A stretch of DNA of 64,000 nt from Aliamphritea hakodatensis (GTDB lineage: Bacteria > Pseudomonadota > Gammaproteobacteria > Pseudomonadales > Balneatricaceae), in NCBI RefSeq assembly GCF_024347195.1, contig NZ_AP025281.1:4278001-4342000 (forward strand), in the 5' to 3' direction. A model generated the notes under the pieces. The model was given only the letters and a program-made list of their open reading frames with translations. It was not told the DNA's origin and searched no databases. Positions 25,875 through 34,727 of the stretch are shown here, in pieces. The position numbers were made by a program, and so were the translations under genes. Numbering within the stretch: the first letter of the stretch is position 1; every line of letters begins with the position of its first letter.

Positions 25875-27197
25875 ATGTGGCAGGAATTTCTCGCACTCAG
25901 CGCCGACACCCTGTCTCTGGCGGTCGGCATCGCAATCATCTTCTCCCTGTATGTGGGGATCAGCGGCTTCTGTTACATGGCGTTCAGCCTGGTCTCGCAG
26001 TTCCGCCCGCAACATGCAGATTTCACCAGCCGAAAAACCGTCACCTTCGGGGATGAAAGTGCCGTCACCGCCAACCGGGTCGCCTCGGTACTGGCCGTGA
26101 TTACCATCTTCCTGATCTGGGGTGTATTTACCGGTTCAAAAATTGTGCCCCTGCATGTGCCCGGCCCGTACAGCGGCAATACCAGCTTCACCTACACAGC
26201 AGAAAATGCCAACGGCGAAACCGCGCTGGCCACTGTGCATGTACAGGTTAAAGACGCCGACACCCCGGCACAGAACTTCAACCTGAACACGGCGCAGGGA
26301 TTCGCTAACGATGATCAGCTCATCGTACCGGTCTCCCGTAGTAAATTGCTTAAGGCGCAGAAAAATGATCAGGGCGGTGATCAGCCGGGTTACAAAGTCA
26401 CCCATGTGGACAGCCAGCCGATCAGCCCCGGTGCCACACTGAATGTGGATCACGGCACCGTAAGGATGACCGCCAAGGGCAGTCTGTCGTTCACACCGGA
26501 TCCGGGCTGGCAGATGGAAGCCATCTGGCTGCCTGCGCCGGAAGCCGTGGTTGAAAAAATCATCAGCATCGCGGTAGAAGGCTATCAGAATGTATCGCTG
26601 GCCCAGAACGTTGGCTGGTCGATGACCCGGGTGGTGATTGGCTTCCTGCTGGGCTGCCTGTTTGGCATTCCGCTGGGCTTCGCCATGGGCCTGAACGGCT
26701 GGCTGCGCGGCTGGTTCGACCCGATCGTTGAATTCATGCGCCCGGTGCCGCCACTGGCACTGATCCCGCTGGTTATTATCTGGTTCGGTATCTGGGAACA
26801 GGGCAAGATCAGCCTGCTCTTCCTCGCCTCCCTGTGGATCATGACGATTGCCGCCCGGGCCGGGGTATCCGGGGTGAATATCACCAAGGTACACGCCGCT
26901 TATTCACTGGGAGCATCCAAGCGTCAGGTACTGGCCAAAGTCATACTGCCAAACTCGTTACCGGAAATTTTCACCGGCGCCCGTGTCGCCATGGGGGTTT
27001 GCTGGGGCACTGTAGTCGCTGCTGAGCTGGTCGCCGCCGAGAAAGGCGCCGGTAAGATGATCATCGCCGCATCTAAGTTCCAGCAGACAGACATCGTCAT
27101 CATGGGCATCGTGATCATCGGCATCATCGGTTACAGCATCGAAATCCTGATGCGTAAAGCCGAAGACCGTCTGGTGCCATGGAAAGGTAAGAGCTAA
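25875..27197 (+). CDS. ABC transporter permease (TauC-like) with Ig-like extracytoplasmic insert
   Basis: 440 residues, against about 260-280 for TauC-like permeases. Residues 1-90 have three hydrophobic helices (about 13-41 and 70-87); the classical permease core with the EAA-like loop (AARAGVSGVNITKVHAAYSLGASKRQ) runs from about 217 to the end. Between them, about residues 95-215, lies a soluble insert with hallmarks of bacterial Ig-like/cadherin-like repeats: TSFTYTAENANG followed by ETALATVHVQV, and HGTVRMTAKGSLSFTPDPGW. The order of the two halves is permuted compared with a tandem array. By position it should face the periplasm. It completes the three-gene importer. Confidence 0.85.
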   Translation: MWQEFLALSADTLSLAVGIAIIFSLYVGISGFCYMAFSLVSQFRPQHADFTSRKTVTFGDESAVTANRVASVLAVITIFLIWGVFTGSKIVPLHVPGPYSGNTSFTYTAENANGETALATVHVQVKDADTPAQNFNLNTAQGFANDDQLIVPVSRSKLLKAQKNDQGGDQPGYKVTHVDSQPISPGATLNVDHGTVRMTAKGSLSFTPDPGWQMEAIWLPAPEAVVEKIISIAVEGYQNVSLAQNVGWSMTRVVIGFLLGCLFGIPLGFAMGLNGWLRGWFDPIVEFMRPVPPLALIPLVIIWFGIWEQGKISLLFLASLWIMTIAARAGVSGVNITKVHAAYSLGASKRQVLAKVILPNSLPEIFTGARVAMGVCWGTVVAAELVAAEKGAGKMIIAASKFQQTDIVIMGIVIIGIIGYSIEILMRKAEDRLVPWKGKS

Positions 27198-27237
27198 CGG
27201 GCAAACAGGCCTGTGGATTAAAGGTTGCCAATGGGTA

Positions 27238-27268
27238 AAGGGGTTCTGCTATGCAGGCCCCTTTTTTT
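27238..27268 (+). terminator. Intrinsic terminator of the ABC operon
   Basis: The stem GGGG-CTGC / GCAG-CCCC, with small internal bulges and loop TAT, is followed by T7. It ends the importer operon and also lies at the 3' end of the convergent LysR gene. Confidence 0.85.
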
Positions 27269-27293
27269 ATACACGCACTTTTCGAACTGGCAT

Positions 27294-28223
27294 TCAGACC
27301 TGCGGATACTGGCCAAAAGTGTCCAGTAACCAGTCTTTCACGATAAGCGCTTCATCGCTGAGCAGCACCTGATCGCTGTATACCACGTACATATGCCGGC
27401 TGGCAGGCAATGGACTGGCTAACAGGCCCCTCAGTTCTCCACTGGCAAGCTCCCGTTCAATCAGCGAACTTTCCAGCAGGCCAATGCCCACATGATGTCG
27501 CACGGCATCCAGTACATTGACGCTGGTATTACAGTGGTATGCCCGTTCCCGGTCCGGGTTAATGCCCAGTAACGGGTACACTTTATGCCAGTCCGGTTGT
27601 TGCTGGTTATAAATAAGGCAACTGTCAGTGCTGACATCAGCCGGCTGATAACGGTTATTCCCTTCTGCAACTTGCTGCTGCTTTGCCTGCAGCCCGGGAT
27701 GAGTTGCCAGATATTCAGCCGAACACACCGGCATCAGACATACGTCCTGTAATTTTTCACAGACCAGTCCGGGGGCCGGCGCACTCAGGTGCCGTACCGC
27801 CAGTTCATTACTTTCACCACTGAGCGCCTCCGGTAATACAGAGACATTGGTTTGCAGCTCCAACTGGGGATAACGCCTGAAAAACGCCGCTAACGCCGGC
27901 GCAAAACACTGCTGAGCAAACCCCGGCGGTAATGCCAGCTTTACCTGCCGCCGCCCGGACTGACGGGATATAGAATGGCTGACCCCCAGTAATTCATTCA
28001 GCTGGTGACCAACCCGCTTGAAATAATCTTCCCCCATGCGGGTCAGACGAATCACCCGGGTGCCACGTTCAAACAGCGCAGCCCCCAGCCAGCGCTCCAG
28101 CACCTTCACCTGCTGGCTGACCGCGCCGGGAGTAACCGACAACTCTTCAGCCGCCGCTTTAAAACTCATGTGGCGGGCAGCCACACAGAAGTAATGAATG
28201 GCTTTAATCGGCGCAGTATTCAT
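27294..28223 (-). CDS. LysR-type regulator, divergent from MFS gene
   Basis: 309 residues. Helix-turn-helix at about 20-66 (AAEELSVTPGAVSQQVKVLERWLGAALF), effector domain of the GcvA type. It diverges from the MFS transporter gene with 114 bases between the starts; this is the likely target region. The C-terminal part faces the ABC operon terminator. Confidence 0.92.
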   Translation of the reverse strand: MNTAPIKAIHYFCVAARHMSFKAAAEELSVTPGAVSQQVKVLERWLGAALFERGTRVIRLTRMGEDYFKRVGHQLNELLGVSHSISRQSGRRQVKLALPPGFAQQCFAPALAAFFRRYPQLELQTNVSVLPEALSGESNELAVRHLSAPAPGLVCEKLQDVCLMPVCSAEYLATHPGLQAKQQQVAEGNNRYQPADVSTDSCLIYNQQQPDWHKVYPLLGINPDRERAYHCNTSVNVLDAVRHHVGIGLLESSLIERELASGELRGLLASPLPASRHMYVVYSDQVLLSDEALIVKDWLLDTFGQYPQV

Positions 28224-28337
28224 AAGAGAGATTTTCTATTCTGTAACGGGGCTATTAATCGTTTGTCAGCATTACATCTTTGCGTCAGGATAGCCAGCAA
28301 CTCAACCCAACCATCAGATTCAGGAACGCCTTAAGCA

Positions 28338-29552
28338 ATGAACCGGATTCTCTCCAGCCCCTGGTTTGTAGTTGCTGCAGCAGCAATCATACTGGCCGTT
28401 AACATGGGTATTCGCCAGACCACCGGCATCATGCTGCCGGAAATCAGTCTGGATCTTAACCTGCCCCGGGCAGAACTCTCTTTTGGCTTTGCCATACAAA
28501 ATCTGCTCTGGGGTGCCGTTGCCCCCTTCGCCGGATTACTGGCAGAACGCTACGGCCTGTTCCGCGTTATGTCGGTTGGCGCCCTGCTCTATGCCGCCGG
28601 TATGGTACTGGCAGCGCTGGCCAGCAGCGGCTGGATGTTCTTCGCGGGCAATGCCTTGCTGATCGGGGTCGGCGTGGGAGCCACGACTTACCCGTTAGCC
28701 CTGGCTGCAGTGGGTAAACGCTTTGCCGAGCATAACCGTACCTTTGCACTGGGCGTCGCCAGTGCCGGCGGTTCGCTGGGGCAGTTTCTCTACGCCTTTG
28801 CGCTGGGACAGATAGATGCCGCCTTCAACTGGTCGGAAATTTTTCTGATCTTTGCCAGCAGTATCATACTGATCGTATTGTTTTCCCGGGCCCTGTTACC
28901 GCCTGCACAGGCAGACACATCCGCCGCCGCGCCCGCTGCTCAGCCGGTTGACTGGCGCAGTATCGGAGCAGCTTTTAAAGTACGGGATTATCAGCTACTG
29001 AATCTTGGCTTCTTTGTCTGCGGCTTTCACATTGCATTCTTGTCGGTACATATGTCGGGAATCGTAGCCTATTGCGGCCTGCCTGCATCAGTTGCTTCTG
29101 AATCCATTGCGCTGATCGGGCTGGCAAACGTGGCCGGCGTCATTCTGGCGGGCTGGGCAGGTGACCGCTGGCATAAACCCTGGTTACTGTCACTGATCTA
29201 CTGGTTAAGGGCCTGTCTGATCATGTTGCTGTTAGTGGTGCCGGCCAGTGAAACTCTGTTCTATCTGTTCTCCGTGATCATGGGCGTGTTGTGGTTATCA
29301 ACGGTGCCACTGACCAGCGGCACGGTAGCGAGGATCTTTGGTCCGAAAAATCTCGCCTCCCTGTTTGGCTTTGTGATGTTCAGCCATCAGATCGGCGCTT
29401 TTTTCGGCAGTTGGTGGGGCGGGCTTATTTTTGATGCAACAGGCTCATACGATCTGGCGCTGATCATCAGTGCTGCACTGGGATTATTTGCTGCGTTTAT
29501 ACACCTGCCAATCACCCCCGCACGTTTGCAGCAGTACCGGCCGGCGACCTGA
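28338..29552 (+). CDS. Major facilitator superfamily transporter
   Basis: 404 residues with twelve hydrophobic helices. The loop between helices 2 and 3 shows AGLLAERYGLFRVM, a weak form of the MFS signature, and the one between helices 8 and 9 AGWAGDRWHKPWLL. The overall sequence resembles the monocarboxylate/oxalate:formate-type subgroup. Direction and substrate cannot be told. Controlled probably by the divergent LysR gene. Confidence 0.9.
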   Translation: MNRILSSPWFVVAAAAIILAVNMGIRQTTGIMLPEISLDLNLPRAELSFGFAIQNLLWGAVAPFAGLLAERYGLFRVMSVGALLYAAGMVLAALASSGWMFFAGNALLIGVGVGATTYPLALAAVGKRFAEHNRTFALGVASAGGSLGQFLYAFALGQIDAAFNWSEIFLIFASSIILIVLFSRALLPPAQADTSAAAPAAQPVDWRSIGAAFKVRDYQLLNLGFFVCGFHIAFLSVHMSGIVAYCGLPASVASESIALIGLANVAGVILAGWAGDRWHKPWLLSLIYWLRACLIMLLLVVPASETLFYLFSVIMGVLWLSTVPLTSGTVARIFGPKNLASLFGFVMFSHQIGAFFGSWWGGLIFDATGSYDLALIISAALGLFAAFIHLPITPARLQQYRPAT

Positions 29553-29655
29553 TCGCCGGCAATTTTCAGTGTCATTACAGAAACAGCGAATGAAATCTTT
29601 TCCCGGGCCGCAGGTCACATCTACACTGCCTGTATATATCTGCCGGAATAACACC

Positions 29656-30144
29656 ATGCGCCTGTTACTTAGCCTAACCTCAGTTTTCCTCCTCAGCGCC
29701 TGTATGAATACTCAGCCGCCACAACCACAAACCCGGGTGCACGCCGTAACTTACTCCCCCGATGCGCTGGAAATGTCGGCCCGTTCAATGCTTAACGGTG
29801 AAATCCGTGCCCTGAACCGGCATCTGGAAGATATTTATTACACCGCAGAACAACCGGATGCGCCGGTCAGTATCAAAGTGACAGCCCTGAAACGGGAAGA
29901 AGACTGGAAGCTGGGATATCAGCCTGTCAGTTGGGTCGTGCGTGGTACCGCGAACGTGCTTGCCCGGGCGGATGACGCTACCTCCTATCAGACCCACCTG
30001 TGGGTCACTGTCAGCAACGGCACTACAAGCCGGGACTATTACATTGAAGGCGGCCATTTCACCAAACAGGAAAAAGCCTTCTACGGGAAAGACTTTCCGG
30101 CACTGGCGGAAGAACTGCAGGAAGCCATTGATGATGACTTTTGA
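29656..30144 (+). CDS. Outer-membrane or periplasmic lipoprotein, unknown function
   Basis: 162 residues from the ATG at 29656; the frame is open upstream but only this start gives a signal peptide (MRLLLSLTSVFLLSAC), with a lipobox LSAC and Cys16 as lipidation site. Residue 2 of the mature protein is Met, so the sorting rule favours the outer membrane. The mature part begins with a Pro/Gln-rich spacer and then a mixed alpha/beta domain. I do not recognise the family. It stands alone, ending 9 bases before the 3' end of the antitoxin gene on the other strand. Confidence 0.75.
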   Translation: MRLLLSLTSVFLLSACMNTQPPQPQTRVHAVTYSPDALEMSARSMLNGEIRALNRHLEDIYYTAEQPDAPVSIKVTALKREEDWKLGYQPVSWVVRGTANVLARADDATSYQTHLWVTVSNGTTSRDYYIEGGHFTKQEKAFYGKDFPALAEELQEAIDDDF

Positions 30145-30153
30145 GGGAGGGTA

Positions 30154-30447
30154 TCAGACAGCGGACAAGTCCAGTTTTTGTACCCGTTCCAGCCGAACCT
30201 GTGTACTCGCCTGCCAGAGATCAAAGTTATGTTGCATTTCCAGCCAGCTTTGCGGAGAGCGGCCAAGGGTTTTACTGAGCCGTAAAGCCATTTCAGGACT
30301 GATACCGCTGTTACCTTTCAGAACACGGTTCAGGGTTGATGCTGCCACATCCAGATGCTGAGCAAGATTCCGGCAACTGATGCCATACGGTTCCATATAA
30401 GTAGCATAAATAAAACTGCCGGGATGTGGTGGGTTATGCATAATCAT
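30154..30447 (-). CDS. higA: HigA-type antitoxin (XRE helix-turn-helix)
   Basis: 97 residues from the ATG at 30447, chosen because an AAAGAGG ribosome site lies 5 bases upstream; an ATG 30 bases earlier would overlap the toxin gene. The N-terminal HNPPHPGSFI block and the helix-turn-helix (NLAQHLDVAASTLNRVLKGNSGISPEMALRLSKTLG) are typical of the HigA family. It neutralises HigB and represses the operon. It follows the toxin gene, the usual reversed order of higBA. Confidence 0.9.
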   Translation of the reverse strand: MIMHNPPHPGSFIYATYMEPYGISCRNLAQHLDVAASTLNRVLKGNSGISPEMALRLSKTLGRSPQSWLEMQHNFDLWQASTQVRLERVQKLDLSAV

Positions 30448-30463
30448 CAGTGCCTCTTTCTCA

Positions 30464-30739
30464 TTAACAACCTTCATAGTTCAGAATAAAGGCATGACCG
30501 TCTTCAAACTTAAAAGTCAGACGCCAGTTACCGTTAACCGTCACAGACCAGATTCCTTTTCTGGTTCCCTTAAGAGGATGGAGCCGGTAACCCGGAAGAT
30601 CAATATCTTCGATAACCTGAGCGGTATCTATTGCAGCAAGTTGCATCCTTAATTTTTTAGCATGCCGTGGTTGAATGCCACGTGTGATACCGGTTTCGAA
30701 AAAGATCTGCAATCCCTTGTGCTTAAATGATCTTATCAT
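30464..30739 (-). CDS. higB: HigB-type toxin (RelE superfamily)
   Basis: 91 residues, the typical size. The HigB pattern is visible: MIRSFKHKGLQIFF at the start, then LHPLKGTRKGIWSVTVNGNWRLTFKF and a short C-terminus. Members cut mRNA at the ribosome. The gene comes first in the pair and ends 16 bases before the antitoxin start. The pair is complete and looks intact. Confidence 0.92.
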   Translation of the reverse strand: MIRSFKHKGLQIFFETGITRGIQPRHAKKLRMQLAAIDTAQVIEDIDLPGYRLHPLKGTRKGIWSVTVNGNWRLTFKFEDGHAFILNYEGC

Positions 30740-30769
30740 TCATACAGTGTAGCGCGTTGCGCAACACTA

Positions 30770-32266
30770 TTAAACTATAAATTTCTTCAGTAACTGCTTA
30801 TCCCAGTCCCGGTGGTTAAGCACCTGGCCATCCTTACGCACCGCGGCCAGCCGGTCAAAATCCAACTCTGCATAGACCCACTGTGGCTCATCTACCGGGC
30901 CAATGCTGAGAATACCGTCATCGGGGAATCCCCGGTCAATCGGGGTGTATACCGCTGCCGCACCGTGATTTTCGTCCACCGCCGGGGACCACTCTGCTTC
31001 GCCCAGTGTCGCTGCCTGTACGACATAGCACTGATTCTCCAGCGCCCGAGCCCGGCAACCGGTCTGCACCCGGTAATACCCCGCCATGGTATCGGTACAG
31101 GAAGGCACCAGAATCAGCTCAGCACCGGCCTCTACCTGCTGGCGGGCCAGTAACGGGAATTCACTGTCGAAACAAATATTAATTCCCACCTTTGCAAACG
31201 GCAGGTCGAACACCTTCAGCGTATTACCCGGTGAAATCTGCCAGTGTTCATCTTCAAAGCGGGTCATGATCTGCTTATCCTGATAGCCAATTTCACCTTG
31301 CGGGCCAAACAGGTATGCCCGGTTCAGATACCCGGTTCCCGCTTCATCCGCCACCGGAAATGTACCCGGCTGAATATACACCTGATGCTGTACAGCCAGT
31401 TCCGCATACAGTTGGCAGAAATCATCATGAAGATCCTGATAGGCTACTAGCTGATCGCTGATGTTCTGCCGCAGCGGCTCAGCGAACAGAGAGGTCAGTT
31501 CCATACAGGCATATTCAGGAAACACCAGCAGCTGAGCACCGTTTTCCCGCGCCTCTTCCACCCAGCGAATCACTTTCTGACGGTAGGCCTCAAAGCTTTC
31601 AAAATAACCGATATCGTACTGCGCGGTAGCGATTTGAACTGAACGTATTGTCATTCGTAAGGTATCTCCTGCGGGCATTTTCCGCATCCAGAACTGCATA
31701 AGCTTGGCGGTTTCTTCCGCCTGATCAATATCCTGCCAGCTGAATTCAGTGGTCAGCCCTTCAGCCTGAGTGAAGCCACGTTTCTGCCAGAAGCTGTCGA
31801 GCGGCTGGTAATCTGCCGGGCGTAAAGGATGATCCTCCGGCCGTTGTACCGCACAGAAGGTCAGCCAGTCAAAAGCGCCGATATCCCGGGCATGGGCGAT
31901 CCGCTGATCAAAAAAAGCCACGCCGATACCTTGCCCCCGGTATGACGGCAACAAAACGGATTCGGCACAGTAAAAGATGTTATCCACCGGGTAACCGGCC
32001 GCGTCGAAAGGCCGGCGAAAGGCTTCACATTCGGCCGCCAGTGGCAGGCCGGTGGATGCGCCGACGACCTGTTTACCGTCCCGGGCGATCACCACCACAG
32101 CGCCGGGGCTGTCCACATAGGTTTGCAGATATTCCGCTTCATAGGCTTCACTGCCGGCATAAAGATAAGGAAACGCCCGGAAGACTTCTATGCGCAGGGC
32201 TGCAACTGCCGGAATGAACCGTTGCAACGCAGCGCCGCTGTACCGCTCTATGGTCAGTTCTGCCAT
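30770..32266 (-). CDS. Fused GNAT acetyltransferase - carbon-nitrogen hydrolase
   Basis: 498 residues. Residues 1-180 are a GNAT domain with the acetyl-CoA loop SYRGQGIGVAFF (108-119). Residues 205-498 are a nitrilase-superfamily domain with the complete catalytic triad Glu251 (FPEYACME), Lys331 (YQDKQIMTR) and Cys365 (NICFDSEFP), branch aliphatic amidase/N-carbamoylase-like. A Met at 205 could start the second domain, but no stop or ribosome site separates them. The combined reactions are unknown; acylation and deacylation of the same amine is one idea. It shares direction with the NTF2-like gene upstream (33 bases). Confidence 0.88.
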   Translation of the reverse strand: MAELTIERYSGAALQRFIPAVAALRIEVFRAFPYLYAGSEAYEAEYLQTYVDSPGAVVVIARDGKQVVGASTGLPLAAECEAFRRPFDAAGYPVDNIFYCAESVLLPSYRGQGIGVAFFDQRIAHARDIGAFDWLTFCAVQRPEDHPLRPADYQPLDSFWQKRGFTQAEGLTTEFSWQDIDQAEETAKLMQFWMRKMPAGDTLRMTIRSVQIATAQYDIGYFESFEAYRQKVIRWVEEARENGAQLLVFPEYACMELTSLFAEPLRQNISDQLVAYQDLHDDFCQLYAELAVQHQVYIQPGTFPVADEAGTGYLNRAYLFGPQGEIGYQDKQIMTRFEDEHWQISPGNTLKVFDLPFAKVGINICFDSEFPLLARQQVEAGAELILVPSCTDTMAGYYRVQTGCRARALENQCYVVQAATLGEAEWSPAVDENHGAAAVYTPIDRGFPDDGILSIGPVDEPQWVYAELDFDRLAAVRKDGQVLNHRDWDKQLLKKFIV

Positions 32267-32299
32267 GCCTGTCTTAACTCCTGAAACCGGAAAGAAAGA

Positions 32300-32701
32300 T
32301 TACAGGTTCACCTGGGCAATCCAGTCTTCCAGATTATAATAATTGCTGATGCGGTCGACTTTACCCTCTCTGATTTCAAAGAATGCCCCGGCAGGCAATA
32401 CATACGTCTGTCCGTTGGCAGCCGGTAAACCTTCGTCCGTACTCAGGTACTCCCCGTGTACCACAAACTCAGCAGCGGCCCGGCTGCCATCGGCGGATAC
32501 CATGACAACTATATCGGTCAGTTGCTCTTTGTAATGGGCGTTCATTTTATCCATAAAACGGGCAAAGGCTTCTTTGCCCACTTCAGTGCCACCCTGATTA
32601 ATGCCATGCCGTACGTCGTCGGTCAGTAACGCCAGAAACGCATCCATATCACCGCGGTTAAACGCCGCATAATAGGCTTCGATCAGTGCCTGAGTCTGCA
32701 T
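32300..32701 (-). CDS. NTF2-like / SnoaL-like protein
   Basis: 133 residues with the cone-shaped NTF2 fold pattern: an N-terminal helix pair (LIEAYYAAFNRGDMDAFLALLTDDVRHGINQ), followed by strands including RAAAEFVVHGEY and KVDRISNYYNLEDWIAQ. Such proteins can be small isomerases, dehydratases or binding subunits. It probably forms an operon with the GNAT-nitrilase gene behind it and diverges from a LysR gene, which likely controls both. Confidence 0.8.
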   Translation of the reverse strand: MQTQALIEAYYAAFNRGDMDAFLALLTDDVRHGINQGGTEVGKEAFARFMDKMNAHYKEQLTDIVVMVSADGSRAAAEFVVHGEYLSTDEGLPAANGQTYVLPAGAFFEIREGKVDRISNYYNLEDWIAQVNL

Positions 32702-32871
32702 CTTTTATACTCCTGTCGGAAAGTGATTAACCTTGCTGCCAATCACTCTAATGATTTCCGCTGCAGACACCATACCCCGATGCGACATGGGTCAGTATCT
32801 GAACATTAACCACTTGATCCACATGGCTAAACTGCTAATCTCAGGGAAAAGTCAGTGACCAGAATACAACT

Positions 32872-33750
32872 ATGCGCGCACTTCCTCCCCTGAATGCCCT
32901 GCGGGTATTCGAAGCAGCAGGTAAACAGCTTAGCTTTACTCAGGCGGCCCACGTTCTCAACGTGACGCAGGGAGCCGTCAGCCGGCAGATAAAACAGCTT
33001 GAGGATTATCTGGGGGTGCCATTGTTTATTCGCCTGCATCACCGTCTGGAACTCACCGACGCCGGCCGCCAGTTACTGAGCAAACTGGAACAGTCATTCA
33101 ACCTGATGGAAGGTGCAGTACAGGAACTGCGTGACCCGAACCAGCGGCAAAAACTGAATATACTGGTGCCCCCCACCTACGCCACCCGCTGGCTGGCCCC
33201 CCGGCTGAGCGATTTCCATCACCGGTTTCGGGAACTGGAACTGTCGGTGCAGGATCAGGCTAACGATCAGATCATCTTTGACTGCCAGATCCGCTTTGGC
33301 CAGACCGCCCGTCCGCAGCATTACAGTGAGCTGCTGGTGCTGGAGCAGCATATTGCGGTGTGTGCACCGCAACTGCTGGAACAGGCCCGGCATCTGGAGC
33401 AGGAAAATCATAACCTGCTGCATATTCTGCATCAGGGTAAGCGTTTACCGGTGTGGGATAACTGGCTGCAGGCCGCCGGTTTACTGGACCGGATTGACCC
33501 TGCCCGGGGCATGGAATTCAGCACGCTGGATCAGGTCATCAATGCTGTTAAAGGCGGCGCAGGCTTTGCCATCATCGACAAACAGATGATCAGCCACGAA
33601 CTGGCCGATGGCAGCCTGATTCAGTTCAGCGATACCGAAGTCTCCGGCCCCGCCGGTTACTGGCTGGATATCGTCAATGACCGGCAGGGGCTGGCTAAAG
33701 TGATTCATTTTACCGACTGGCTCAGGGAAGCAACGCTGACTATTTCGTAA
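32872..33750 (+). CDS. LysR-type regulator (GcvA-like)
   Basis: 292 residues. Starts with the characteristic GcvA-like MRALPPLNALRVFEAAGKQLSFTQAA, helix-turn-helix to about residue 65. It diverges from the NTF2-like gene with 170 bases between starts, and probably regulates the NTF2-like and GNAT-nitrilase pair. Confidence 0.93.
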   Translation: MRALPPLNALRVFEAAGKQLSFTQAAHVLNVTQGAVSRQIKQLEDYLGVPLFIRLHHRLELTDAGRQLLSKLEQSFNLMEGAVQELRDPNQRQKLNILVPPTYATRWLAPRLSDFHHRFRELELSVQDQANDQIIFDCQIRFGQTARPQHYSELLVLEQHIAVCAPQLLEQARHLEQENHNLLHILHQGKRLPVWDNWLQAAGLLDRIDPARGMEFSTLDQVINAVKGGAGFAIIDKQMISHELADGSLIQFSDTEVSGPAGYWLDIVNDRQGLAKVIHFTDWLREATLTIS

Positions 33751-33843
33751 TCAGCGGGAAGGGTGTATCCTGCGCGGCAGCTATACCTTTAAGAGCGCAT
33801 CTTAATCAGCACTCTCAACTCTCAGCCGGAAGACCAAACGCCT

Positions 33844-34659
33844 GTGACACTGATCGCCAGCCTGCCCTGGTATGACCTGAGCACCAGCCACCCGCAGCTA
33901 GATGATTTCTGGCGAACGGCCCGTGCCTGTCTGGCCAGTCACCTGCAGGAAGGCAGCGACCTGTTACCGCGGCAGCTGGACCGGACAACCCCGCTGGAAA
34001 GCCAGTGGCAAAGCCCGGACCTGCTGATCAGCCAGTGCTGCGGCCCGGACCTGTTTACCCCGCATGCCGGTGAACTGATTCCCGTTGCCCGGCCGGTATT
34101 CAGCGATCTTGACTGCCAGCCGGGCAATTATTTCAGCCATATCGTCACGGCTGCCTCACCCCGGTCGGGGAAACGTCTGGTGGTCAATTCACCCAGCTCC
34201 CGTTCCGGCTGTAACGCTTTGCTGGAGTGGTTTGCTGCACAGGGCTGGCAGGCGGACCAGTATCTGATCAGCGGTTCCCATGAAGCCAGCCTGCAGCTGA
34301 TCCGCGACGGTCTGGCAGACTATGCCGCCATCGACGCCCATTCATGGAACCTGCTCAGTCAGGCGGATACCGACAACGGCATTGTCATTATTGACCGCAG
34401 CAGCGAAGCGCCGGCACCGCCTTATGTGACCCACAGGCACGGCAAAGTATCTGCTGAACAACTGTGCGCCGCGCTGAGTCAGGCTGCGGCCCGGCATGGC
34501 GGATCACTGGGCATCACCGGTATTCTGCCGACCGGTATCGACGAGTATCGCAGTATGCGCATTCCGGCGGCGACCGGCTGGCGCTGCAGCGCCCCCCTTG
34601 CTGACCATCCTGCCGTGCAAACGGACGACAACCTGCCCTGGCAGATTTCCTGCTCCTGA
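33844..34659 (+). CDS. PhnD-like phosphonate/phosphate-binding fold protein without signal peptide
   Basis: 271 residues, GTG start. The fold pattern is that of phosphonate-type periplasmic binding proteins (PF12974): IASLPWYD at the start, LLISQCCGPDLF, then GNYFSHIVTAA and the SGCNALLEWFAAQG and SGSHEASLQLIRDGLADYAAIDAHSW blocks. No signal peptide and no ABC permease or ATPase nearby, so it may be cytosolic or its export signal lost. It is 93 bases after the LysR gene in the same direction. Confidence 0.75.
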   Translation: MTLIASLPWYDLSTSHPQLDDFWRTARACLASHLQEGSDLLPRQLDRTTPLESQWQSPDLLISQCCGPDLFTPHAGELIPVARPVFSDLDCQPGNYFSHIVTAASPRSGKRLVVNSPSSRSGCNALLEWFAAQGWQADQYLISGSHEASLQLIRDGLADYAAIDAHSWNLLSQADTDNGIVIIDRSSEAPAPPYVTHRHGKVSAEQLCAALSQAAARHGGSLGITGILPTGIDEYRSMRIPAATGWRCSAPLADHPAVQTDDNLPWQISCS

Positions 34660-34727
34660 GCCTCGCGGCGACTATTATTAACAGCATCTGTTCGTAAAAA
34701 AACCTCCGCCGTCAAAGGAGAATCTGT

